Positions 7,001-13,040 of a stretch of 13,040 bases of DNA are shown here, in pieces. The notes under the pieces were generated by a model that was not told the origin of the DNA, searched no databases, and saw nothing but the letters and a program-made list of their open reading frames with translations. A program made the position numbers and the translations under genes. Position 1 is the stretch's first letter; each line of letters starts with the position of its first letter. The stretch lies in contig CAINXK010000487.1 in NCBI GenBank assembly GCA_903854805.1, forward strand, positions 1-13,040, in the 5' to 3' direction. Source of the stretch: an uncultured Anaerolineae bacterium. GTDB lineage: Bacteria; Chloroflexota; Anaerolineae; Anaerolineales; Villigracilaceae.

Positions 7001-7005
7001 CCTCC
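7001..7005 (-). promoter_or_regulatory. Shine-Dalgarno that selects the TTG start of the S41 protease
   Basis: GGAGG on the minus strand, 5 bases before TTG 6993-6995. The alternative ATG at 7014-7016 lies upstream of this site and has only the weak context CTGTA before it, so this site decides the start. Confidence 0.7.
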
Positions 7006-7047
7006 GAAATTGACATTACAGGTATAGCACCCGCGGATTAAAAACTG

Positions 7048-7079
7048 ATGAAATCCGATGGGTTTATCGTATGAAATCC
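7048..7079. repeat. Direct repeat ATGAAATCC, 23-bp period
   Basis: ATGAAATCC occurs at 7048-7056 and again at 7071-7079, in the gap between the small membrane protein and the S41 protease. The 23-bp period is close to two helical turns, so a protein could contact both copies on one face. Between them is CGATGGGTTTATCG, a 4-bp stem. It could be a regulator site upstream of the S41 gene; the evidence is only positional. Confidence 0.3.
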
Positions 7080-7100
7080 ATTAGAACCGAACGGGAGAAC

Positions 7101-7331
7101 TCAGGATTTGTTTTCTTCGTCTTCGTGGGACTTCAGCTCTCGGACACGCTTGCTCAATTCACGCAGCCCTTCATCCTCTTTTTTCCAGGTTTTCGTGGCA
7201 TCACCAAAATTTTTAAAAATATCACCTTTGAAACCACGCATACCACGCGCCATGGAAAGCATCAGTAAATTAGCCCCAATCAGGACCACCGCCAGAATCA
7301 CAAGCACAATCCAGATTTTATCAGTGTGCAT
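7101..7331 (-). CDS. Small single-helix membrane protein with charged tail
   Basis: A 76-residue protein I do not recognise as a named family. After MHTDK, a hydrophobic segment (about 6-26, IWIVLVILAVVLIGANLLML) forms one membrane helix. It is followed by a basic stretch (MARGMRGFKGD) and a highly charged, probably coiled-coil tail (EDEGLRELSKRVRELKSHEDEENKS). The basic residues after the helix suggest that the tail is cytoplasmic. Start ATG 7329-7331 is fixed by GGGAGGT 4 bases upstream, and that Shine-Dalgarno lies inside the last codons of the HAD phosphatase gene, whose stop is 2 bp before the ATG; translational coupling is very likely. It could be a scaffold or regulator for the neighbouring membrane proteases, but this is guesswork. 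Confidence 0.72.
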   Translation of the reverse strand: MHTDKIWIVLVILAVVLIGANLLMLSMARGMRGFKGDIFKNFGDATKTWKKEDEGLRELSKRVRELKSHEDEENKS

Positions 7332-7333
7332 TA

Positions 7334-7990
7334 TTACCTCCCATTTATGATTGCGGGCAATTTGGACCAATCCGCCAAAGCCGCATCTGCATCCGGATTG
7401 GGAAGCTCGGTTCCGAATAGTATCGCAAGCATACCCTCATCACGGGCAGCTCGGATAGTCCGCGGCAAATCATCAATCATGACACATTTCTGCGGGTCGC
7501 TCTCACCAGCCAGCTGTAAAGCGATCTTAAAAGCTTGAGGCATGGGCTTGCAGTAGGGCCCGAGCTGGGTGACATCGATGATGCCATCAAAGTATTGTTC
7601 GATCTGCAACACTCGCAAAACCCGCTCTGCATGGTGAACATCCGCATTGGTAAAAATATATTTGCGCGCCGGCAGGGATTCCAAAACTGACTGCAGAACC
7701 GGGTCTGGGTGGATGTATTCCGCCAGGGGGACGTCGTGAACGTAGGCCAAGAAATCAGGAACATCAAAAATAAAATTGGCCTGCAGTCCGCGCAATGTGG
7801 TTCCGTATTCTTCAAAATATTTTCTGCGCAGCGCCTGCATCTCACTGGCAGGAATATTCAGCCGCTCCAACATAAATAATCCAATGCGGTCCTTAATATG
7901 GGCCCATAGACCGCTGGAGGCCGGGTAGAGCGTATCATCAAGATCAAAAAATATGGTTGAAATAGTCACTGGTTGATTATACCTGTTCAT
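7334..7990 (-). CDS. HAD-family phosphatase, pyrimidine 5'-nucleotidase-like
   Basis: A 218-residue haloacid dehalogenase superfamily hydrolase with all four motifs. Motif I is FFDLDDTLYP, with nucleophile D16 and acid/base D18. Motif II is T114 in YIFTNAD, motif III is K148 in CKPMPQAF and motif IV is D173/D174 in MIDDLPRTIRAA. A helical cap occupies about 22-100. The combination FTNADVHHAERVL, IIDVTQ and CKPMPQAF resembles the pyrimidine 5'-nucleotidase subgroup (yeast Sdt1-like), so dephosphorylation of UMP/CMP or related phosphates is the best guess. Other small phosphoesters cannot be excluded. The ATG overlaps the hydrolase stop by 4 bp (ATGA), and the next small membrane gene begins 2 bp after this stop, so the three are tightly coupled. 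The protein itself has no signal peptide and should be cytoplasmic. Confidence 0.87.
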   Translation of the reverse strand: MNRYNQPVTISTIFFDLDDTLYPASSGLWAHIKDRIGLFMLERLNIPASEMQALRRKYFEEYGTTLRGLQANFIFDVPDFLAYVHDVPLAEYIHPDPVLQSVLESLPARKYIFTNADVHHAERVLRVLQIEQYFDGIIDVTQLGPYCKPMPQAFKIALQLAGESDPQKCVMIDDLPRTIRAARDEGMLAILFGTELPNPDADAALADWSKLPAIINGR

Positions 7991-9060
7991 TTCTTCAAGT
8001 TTTCAGCAAAAAAGGCAGTCACGCGCGGGCCATAATCGACCAAGTAGCGAATACGGAAGGTATGGTCAGCGCCATCATAGAAATAACACTCCACACGAAC
8101 ACCCGCTGCCCTCATCGACTGGCAGTTTTCTGAGGCCCAATCAATCGGGATGACGCTGTCGGCGGTGCCGTGATGGAGTTGAACGGCCGCGCTGATACCC
8201 CTGTAGAAACGATCAGGCGAGACGATCGCAAATGTCTCGGGGCTGGACAAAATTTCCCTCTGGTTTTCCGGGCTGCCTACAAAGTTATTAAAAAACTGGG
8301 AATTCTTTTGCTCATCACCGCTTGTGCCGGCATAAAGCAGGATGGCTCTCACCAATGGTGAGATCACAGCCACCTTCAGGGCAATGCCAGCCCCCATACT
8401 GTGGCCCCAGATCCCAATCCGGTTGGCATTGGCCTGTTCAAACAGACCAGGCTTGCCAGCACTATCACGGGCCAACGCAATCAAATTTAGAACATCGATG
8501 GCATAGCCCGCTCGAAAGAGAGCATCACCACTATCAGAAGGCCTAAAATTCCGCAGATTTGGGTGCAGGACGATGTAACCATCTTTGGCAATGTCATCCA
8601 TAGTGCCCGTGGTATAGTCAAGGCTCTCGTATTCAAGCGGGTCGGCATAACCATGCAGACCAATGATGATCGGGAAAGGCCCCTGGCCCTTGGGAACATT
8701 CATAAACCCGTAAATACTCAAACCATCGCTGGGATAGCGGATGGAGTAACGAATGAAATAATCGTTTTCTCCCATCACGCCCAGGTTTTCAACCTGGCCC
8801 CCGCCATACTGGCGCAGACGCAGCGCAGGAATACTATACTGGCTGTTGGGGTCGGGTGTAAAAAGCAAGCCCGCCGGAGTGACGCTAGGCTCGGGTGTCC
8901 AGGTTGGCGCGCGCGTGGGGCTCGGGAAGGGCGTCACACTGGGCTTGGCGCTGTAAAGTACCCGTGGCGAGGGTAGCGCCTCTGGAACCGGTGTCGCGAT
9001 TGTTGCCGGCGCGCAGGCTGCCAAAAGGCAGACAATCAATAATAAATATGGAAGCTTCAT
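7987..9060 (-). CDS. Lipoprotein alpha/beta hydrolase (acylaminoacyl-peptidase-like)
   Basis: A 357-residue exported hydrolase. The signal peptide has KLPYLLLIVCLLAAC with a lipobox LAAC, so Cys16 should be lipidated. A Pro/Ser/Thr-rich linker follows (about 20-65, with TPVPEALPSP, PTRAPTWTPEP). The alpha/beta hydrolase fold starts near 100. GLHGY is the oxyanion segment, GHSMG carries nucleophile S221, D301 is in HHGTADSVIP and H333 is in DGADHTF, forming a complete triad typical of the dipeptidyl-aminopeptidase/acylaminoacyl-peptidase group. Substrate is unknown: peptide or ester on the outer face. The start is ATG 9058-9060 because GGAG lies 6 bases upstream. An ATG 4 codons earlier (9070-9072) has no Shine-Dalgarno but lies about where transcription should begin, so a leaderless form is possible. 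First gene of the minus-strand envelope cluster. Confidence 0.88.
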   Translation of the reverse strand: MKLPYLLLIVCLLAACAPATIATPVPEALPSPRVLYSAKPSVTPFPSPTRAPTWTPEPSVTPAGLLFTPDPNSQYSIPALRLRQYGGGQVENLGVMGENDYFIRYSIRYPSDGLSIYGFMNVPKGQGPFPIIIGLHGYADPLEYESLDYTTGTMDDIAKDGYIVLHPNLRNFRPSDSGDALFRAGYAIDVLNLIALARDSAGKPGLFEQANANRIGIWGHSMGAGIALKVAVISPLVRAILLYAGTSGDEQKNSQFFNNFVGSPENQREILSSPETFAIVSPDRFYRGISAAVQLHHGTADSVIPIDWASENCQSMRAAGVRVECYFYDGADHTFRIRYLVDYGPRVTAFFAENLKK

Positions 9061-9070
9061 CCTTATCTCC

Positions 9071-9086
9071 ATATAATATATTATAT
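9071..9086. repeat. 16-bp perfect AT palindrome in the mutL/hydrolase divergent region
   Basis: ATATAATATATTATAT reads the same on both strands. It contains TATAAT in both orientations; the minus-strand copy (9080-9085) is the probable -10 box of the hydrolase gene. The palindrome could also bind a dimeric repressor. Confidence 0.55.
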
Positions 9087-9106
9087 CCGGGCCGGGTTAT
9101 AATCAA
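9080..9106 (-). promoter_or_regulatory. Promoter of the lipoprotein hydrolase cluster
   Basis: Minus strand: TTGATT (-35, 9101-9106; 4 of 6 matches), a 15-base GC-rich spacer and a perfect TATAAT (-10, 9080-9085). Transcription should begin near 9073, either just before ATG 9072 or about 13 bases before ATG 9060. The -35 box overlaps the -10 box of mutL. Confidence 0.5.
9098..9103 (+). promoter_or_regulatory. -10 box of mutL, predicting a leaderless mRNA
   Basis: A perfect TATAAT lies only 6 bases before the mutL ATG (9110), so transcription should begin at or next to the A of the start codon. No recognisable -35 is found 16-18 bases upstream, where the AT palindrome lies, and there is no Shine-Dalgarno apart from AAGG too close to the ATG. 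Confidence 0.5.
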
Positions 9107-9109
9107 GGC

Positions 9110-10885
9110 ATGCCCATAATTCTACTCTCGCCAGAAGTGGCCTCCCAAATTGCAGCCGGTGAAGTGGTTGAACGCCCGGCTTCCGTGGTAAAAGAACTTG
9201 TTGAAAACTCACTGGATGCCGGCGCAAAGAGTATCAGCGTCAACATTCAGGAAGCCGGTCGCCGTTTGATCGAGATCGCAGATAATGGTAACGGTATCCC
9301 GGCGGATGAACTGCTCTTGGCCATGGAACGACACGCCACCAGCAAGCTCCAAAGCGCGGATGATCTGTTCCACATCCATACACTCGGGTTTCGCGGTGAA
9401 GCGCTGGCCTCGATCGGATCAGTTTCACGCTTAGCACTCACCAGCCGAGTCAAAAGCGCCGATGCAGGCGCCAGGATCAAGGTGGAAGGCGGGCTGACCG
9501 GCAGCCTCGAGCCGGTTGGTGCACCCGTCGGCACGACCGTGCGAGTTGAAGATCTATTTTTCAACGTCCCTGCACGTCTAAAATTTCTCAAGCAAGATCA
9601 AACCGAACGGCGAGCTATCGATGGCTTACTAGCAAGGTACGCACTGGCCTACCCAGAAGTACGGTTTCGGTTAACCGATGGCCCCAATATAAGCCTGCAA
9701 ACTCCCGGCGATGGTGACCGGCGTGCAATCATGGCAACCTTATACGGCGTGGAAGTAGCTCGGCAAATGTTGGAAGTTCTGGCAGAGGATGAAGGCCTCA
9801 AACTAACCGGGTTTATCAGCCCGTCAGCGCTGACTCGCTCCAACCGCAAAGAAATCACATTTTTCATCAATGGTCGTTGGGTTTCAGACACTCCTTTAAC
9901 TCAGGCCCTGCTGCAAGCCTATCACACGCTCTTGATGGTCGGACGTTACCCACTTGCAGCACTCTTTCTGGAGATCGACGCTGAGGAAGTGGATGTCAAT
10001 GTCCATCCGGCCAAGGCGGAAGTACGCTTCAAAAACCAGGATCGCATCTTCAGCTTTATTCAACGCTCCACACGCCGCGCTCTGCTAGCCTATTCGCCCG
10101 TGCCTTCGCTGCCTGTCACACAGAATCTTTGGGGAGGAAATCCAACCGGCTCGGCTGGCAGCCGACCCCAGGATAACTACACGGGGAATTCGGTTGGGAT
10201 GGAATGGTCTCTGGCACATACCGGCTTCGATGAACCAGGCCCTTCCATATCTGCACCCGCTCAACCAGCAGGGAGCACCCAGCAATCCGCCAACTTCAAC
10301 CTGCCCATCATGCGATTGATCGGGCAGATCGGCGCAACCTACCTGATCGCGGAAGGCCCCGATGGTCTCTACCTGATCGACCAGCATGCCGCCCACGAGC
10401 GTGTCTTATTCGAAAAACTAATGGCCCAGCACGAGCAGAAAAATATTCCATCCCAGATTCTGCTTACTCCACAGGTAGTGCAGGTATCACCATCCAGTGC
10501 TAAAATCCTGGAAGAACAACTGCCCATCCTGCAGCATTTTGGCTTTACAGTCGAAACCTTCGGACCAAACACATACCAGGTACGGGCCATGCCGGCTTTA
10601 TTCGCAGATACCGACCCATCCGCAGCGTTACGGGCACTCGTCGAAGATTTTGAAGAAGATGAAAGCCCACTGCAAAACGAGATCGAAGCAAAGATTGCGG
10701 CACGCGTCTGCAAACGCCTGGCAGTCAAAGCCGGAAAAAACCTTTCGCATGAAGAACAACGCGCCCTGCTGACCAACCTGGAGAACTGTGATTCTCCTCG
10801 CACCTGTCCGCATGGTAGACCAACTATGATCCATCTTTCAGTGGATATGCTCGAACGGCAATTCGGCCGCAAAGGGGCAAGATAG
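9110..10885 (+). CDS. mutL: DNA mismatch repair protein MutL, endonuclease type
   Basis: A full-length 591-residue MutL. The N-terminal GHKL ATPase contains IAAGEVVERPASVVKEL (14-30), VENSLDAGA (31-39; catalytic Glu), DNGNGI (58-63) and TLGFRGEAL (91-99); the transducer ends with VDVNVHPAKAEVRF (294-307). A low-complexity Pro/Ser/Gly linker spans about 330-395. The C-terminal domain carries the nicking motif D424-Q-H-A-x2-E430-x4-E435, VCKRLAVKAGKNLS (533-546), CPHGRP (566-571) and a terminal FGR. QILLTP (449-454) fits the sliding-clamp binding motif. It therefore nicks the strand itself with no MutH, after recruitment by MutS, which is not in this window. The start matches the usual MPxIxxLSPEVASQIAAGEV opening. 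A GGDEF gene follows after 12 bp, probably co-transcribed. Confidence 0.97.
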   Translation: MPIILLSPEVASQIAAGEVVERPASVVKELVENSLDAGAKSISVNIQEAGRRLIEIADNGNGIPADELLLAMERHATSKLQSADDLFHIHTLGFRGEALASIGSVSRLALTSRVKSADAGARIKVEGGLTGSLEPVGAPVGTTVRVEDLFFNVPARLKFLKQDQTERRAIDGLLARYALAYPEVRFRLTDGPNISLQTPGDGDRRAIMATLYGVEVARQMLEVLAEDEGLKLTGFISPSALTRSNRKEITFFINGRWVSDTPLTQALLQAYHTLLMVGRYPLAALFLEIDAEEVDVNVHPAKAEVRFKNQDRIFSFIQRSTRRALLAYSPVPSLPVTQNLWGGNPTGSAGSRPQDNYTGNSVGMEWSLAHTGFDEPGPSISAPAQPAGSTQQSANFNLPIMRLIGQIGATYLIAEGPDGLYLIDQHAAHERVLFEKLMAQHEQKNIPSQILLTPQVVQVSPSSAKILEEQLPILQHFGFTVETFGPNTYQVRAMPALFADTDPSAALRALVEDFEEDESPLQNEIEAKIAARVCKRLAVKAGKNLSHEEQRALLTNLENCDSPRTCPHGRPTMIHLSVDMLERQFGRKGAR

Positions 10886-10897
10886 GAGCGAACAGCT

Positions 10898-11836
10898 TTG
10901 AGGGATATTGAACAATTTTTCTCGCAAAATATCGCCAGATCGTTTCTTGATCTTACACAAAATATTGTCGTACTTTTCGATCGAAACGGCACGCCAATCG
11001 ATTGGAACCCTGCTTTTGATCGGCTAAAATCTGGCCAGCCGGCTGCTGGGCTGATTCAAGATTTTATGGGAGAACCAGCCTTCAGTCAATTTTCTGAATG
11101 GATCGATGTACTTCAACCTGTTCAAGCCACCCTGCAGCTGCTGACAGAAACCGGCATGAGCAATTTCAACTGTCTCCTTGCGCCCCTGCCCGATGGAAAT
11201 TTTCTACTTCAGGCCGAACCACTCCCCGCACTCAAAGACCAGGAAATTAGCCAGCTGACCGATGAACTGGTAAAAGCCCGGCGGTTAATCATGATTAACA
11301 AGGTCGAGCTCGAATCGGTCCTGGCACAAGCCGACGAGGTCTCTCATACCGATTCGCTCACTTTTTTATCAAACCGAAAACGCATAGTCGCCGATCTACA
11401 GCGGGAAGTATCCGCCTGTGACCGTTACCGCAAACCGGTGACCATTTTTATGGCGGATATCGACCATTTCAAGCGCATCAATGACACCTATGGGCATTCC
11501 GCCGGCGACCATGTATTGCGAGAGCTGGCTGGCCAAATGCTCCCAACCATCCGCCAGATCGACAAGCTGGGGAGATACGGCGGCGAGGAGTTCATGTTCA
11601 TCCTGCCGGCCACCACAAAAAGAGCATCCACGAGGATCGCTGAAAGACTGCTGGATGCCGTTCGCTCGAAACGTATCGTCCTTGATGACGGGCAGGTTGT
11701 GCAGTTAACCATCAGTATCGGGATTGCTCAGTATAAAATCGGCAAGGAAAGCTGGGATGATCTGCTTAAACGTGCTGACAAAGCCCTGTATGAGTCAAAG
11801 AATGGCGGTCGCGATCGCTGGACGCTGGCAACCTAA
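10898..11836 (+). CDS. Diguanylate cyclase with PAS-like sensor domain
   Basis: A 312-residue protein. Residues 1-110 look like a degenerate PAS-type sensor (LDLTQNIVVLFDRNGTPIDWNPAFDRL). Residues 113-148 form a charged helical linker suited to dimerisation. The GGDEF domain (152-310) has DSLTFLSNR, MADIDHFKRIND (185-196), the active-site loop RYGGEEF (G228-F232), SIGIA and ADKALYESKNGGRDR. The GGEEF form is catalytically competent in known cyclases, so it should make cyclic di-GMP from two GTP. R219-Q-I-D222 matches the RxxD inhibitory site for product feedback. No membrane segment or EAL/HD-GYP domain is present, so it is cytosolic and synthesis-only. It starts with TTG 10898-10900, preceded by AGGAG (10884-10888, spacing 9) that overlaps the mutL stop; no ATG or GTG fits better. 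The signal sensed is unknown. Confidence 0.9.
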   Translation: MRDIEQFFSQNIARSFLDLTQNIVVLFDRNGTPIDWNPAFDRLKSGQPAAGLIQDFMGEPAFSQFSEWIDVLQPVQATLQLLTETGMSNFNCLLAPLPDGNFLLQAEPLPALKDQEISQLTDELVKARRLIMINKVELESVLAQADEVSHTDSLTFLSNRKRIVADLQREVSACDRYRKPVTIFMADIDHFKRINDTYGHSAGDHVLRELAGQMLPTIRQIDKLGRYGGEEFMFILPATTKRASTRIAERLLDAVRSKRIVLDDGQVVQLTISIGIAQYKIGKESWDDLLKRADKALYESKNGGRDRWTLAT

Positions 11837-11875
11837 GTTTAGCAACCCGAAAACCCACACATCTGCAGTTTCTAA

Positions 11876-11898
11876 TGGGTAGTGACCGGTCTTACCCA
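11876..11898. promoter_or_regulatory. Operator-like dyad upstream of the dehydrogenase gene
   Basis: TGGGTA (11876-11881) and TACCCA (11893-11898) are inverted repeats flanking the perfect palindrome GACCGGTC (11884-11891). The nested symmetry is off centre by half a base. No T-run follows, which argues against a terminator of the cyclase gene. It is 73 bp before the dehydrogenase ATG, in a position suiting a regulator of that gene. Confidence 0.4.
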
Positions 11899-11971
11899 AC
11901 AGTCATCACGGATTCTGCGAAAAATAAATCACGTTGATCATAAAAAAAACAATCTTCGTGGAGGTTTTTTT

Positions 11972-12943
11972 ATGCAAGCTCTCTGGCTGGAAGACAACCA
12001 ACTCGACCTGCGCGATGTTCCCCAGCCCATAAAAGCCGGAGAGGCGCTTGTGCGCATCCGTTTGGCCGGTATCTGTGGAACCGACCTGGAACTGATCAAA
12101 GGCTACTATCCCTTTACCGGAATCCCCGGGCATGAATTTGTGGGCGAGATCGTCTCAATCCATCCAGACCGATCCGCACCGGCCGACGAAGCACTGATCG
12201 GCAAGCGCGTGGTCTGCGAGATCAACGCCAGCTGTGGGCACTGCGAACAATGTCGGAACGGGCGTCCAACTCACTGCGAAAATCGCAGCGTTTTGGGAAT
12301 CGCCAATCGCAACGGCGTCTTCGCCGAATACACCAGCTTACCGCTCGAAAACCTGCATTTCATCCCGGATACTATCCCCGACGAAATGGCTGTTTTTACC
12401 GAGCCGCTGGCTGCTGCACTGGAAATTCAGCAACAGGTGCAAATCCACCCTACCGACCGGGTGTTGCTGATTGGTGCCGGGCGGCTGGGGCAGCTTATCG
12501 CGCAGACCCTGGTGCTGACAGGTGCAAATTTGCGCGTGCTGGCAAGATATGCTCTCCAAAGGAGATTACTGGAATCCAGGGCTATAAAACTGATCGAAGA
12601 AACCGAAATTCAACCAGGACGTTGGGATGTGGTGGTCGAAGCCACTGGTTCGCCCGCCGGGTTCGATCTGGCTCGCAAGGCCATTCGCCCACGTGGAACT
12701 TTTGTTCTGAAGAGCACCTACAAGGGCAATATGACCATCAACCTTTCATCCATCGTGGTGGATGAAATCAATCTGATTGGTTCGAGATGCGGCCCATTTG
12801 AACCCGCCCTGCGCCTAATGGAACAAAAAATAGTAGATCCGTCGATCATCATCACGGCCGAGTACAGCCTGGCGCATAGCCTGCAAGCCTTTGCCCAATC
12901 AGCACAACCAGGCGCTCTCAAGGTACTGGTGCGACCAGCATGA
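11972..12943 (+). CDS. Zinc-dependent medium-chain alcohol/polyol dehydrogenase
   Basis: A 323-residue member of the threonine/sorbitol dehydrogenase-like (COG1063) medium-chain family, slightly shorter than the usual 340-350. Catalytic zinc ligands are C35 (GICGTD), H54-E55 (PGHEFVGE) and E144 (FTEPLAAAL). The structural zinc lobe has C88, C91, C94 and C102 (CGHCEQCRNGRPTHC). The nucleotide fold begins VLLIGAGRLG (164-173); at the end of the second strand LRVLARY has Arg rather than an acidic residue, which hints at NADP(H). Substrate is unknown: an alcohol, polyol or amino alcohol. The ATG at 11972 was chosen because GGAGG lies 8 bases upstream, followed by a run of T; a longer in-frame extension to 11882 is not supported. 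A dyad at 11876-11898 lies upstream. The gene is complete and looks functional. Confidence 0.9.
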   Translation: MQALWLEDNQLDLRDVPQPIKAGEALVRIRLAGICGTDLELIKGYYPFTGIPGHEFVGEIVSIHPDRSAPADEALIGKRVVCEINASCGHCEQCRNGRPTHCENRSVLGIANRNGVFAEYTSLPLENLHFIPDTIPDEMAVFTEPLAAALEIQQQVQIHPTDRVLLIGAGRLGQLIAQTLVLTGANLRVLARYALQRRLLESRAIKLIEETEIQPGRWDVVVEATGSPAGFDLARKAIRPRGTFVLKSTYKGNMTINLSSIVVDEINLIGSRCGPFEPALRLMEQKIVDPSIIITAEYSLAHSLQAFAQSAQPGALKVLVRPA

Positions 12944-13040
12944 ATTGCCAGCATGCTACGCCCATCGGGTTTCGCCACTATGGGGTTCAGCAATAAAATC
13001 TGGCCGGCAACCTGAAAAAACAATTACTTGCGCGGAATAA
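12944..13040. other. Right-edge sequence without a recognised gene
   Basis: After the dehydrogenase stop only chance frames of about 20 codons are seen, one starting at the ATG that overlaps the stop (ATGA). No clear terminator hairpin followed by a T-run is present. The next gene must lie beyond the window. Confidence 0.5.

Noticed and set aside
10369..10992. 207-codon minus-strand frame inside mutL and the start of the cyclase gene
   Set aside because: Antisense to the conserved MutL C-terminal domain; its Ser/Arg/Cys-rich product is typical of a shadow frame.
12250..12765. 171-codon plus-strand frame inside the dehydrogenase gene
   Set aside because: It overlaps the intact dehydrogenase frame with its zinc ligands, and its Arg/Gly/Pro-rich product has no family signature.

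Overview
The window looks like a chromosomal segment of an anaerobic bacterium of the Chloroflexota, most likely Anaerolineae. This is an inference from protein character, not from a marker gene: a four-gene, ferredoxin-linked 2-oxoacid oxidoreductase operon, a lipoprotein with a Pro/Ser/Thr-rich linker, an endonuclease-type MutL (the MutH-less kind) and moderate G+C. No mobile element, CRISPR array, tRNA or rRNA gene was seen. Most of it reads as an ordinary housekeeping region; I found no convincing undescribed defence or biosynthetic system.

Layout. Everything left of about 9,085 is on the minus strand; everything right of it is on the plus strand. From the left: the N-terminal part of a three-helix membrane protein running off the edge (1-496), then about 450 bp without a gene. 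Next is an operon read right to left as 4Fe-4S subunit (3867-3625), alpha subunit VorB-like (3546-2440), thiamine-diphosphate beta subunit (2422-1643) and gamma subunit (1503-943). Together they form a complete 2-oxoacid:ferredoxin oxidoreductase, probably acting on branched-chain 2-oxoacids. Upstream lie a SAM-dependent methyltransferase-like gene (4069-4908) and then a cell-envelope cluster: lipoprotein alpha/beta hydrolase, HAD-family nucleotidase-like phosphatase, a one-helix small protein, an S41 C-terminal processing protease and a membrane zinc metallopeptidase, ended by a hairpin terminator.

On the plus strand are mutL (9110-10885), a PAS-like/GGDEF diguanylate cyclase 12 bp behind it that starts with TTG, and a zinc-dependent medium-chain dehydrogenase (11972-12943).

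The most interesting material is small and non-coding. (1) An AT-rich imperfect inverted repeat occurs twice, 844 bp apart, in two gaps on either side of the gamma-subunit gene. (2) A perfect 12-bp stem with a T-rich tail sits on the stop codon of the ferredoxin subunit and could attenuate or stabilise the operon transcript. (3) Divergent, overlapping promoters between mutL and the hydrolase include a -10 box placed so that mutL mRNA should be leaderless. (4) A terminator hairpin also appears to carry the -35 element of the methyltransferase gene. Several start codons were moved from the longest reading frame on the basis of Shine-Dalgarno sequences, including a TTG start for the S41 protease.
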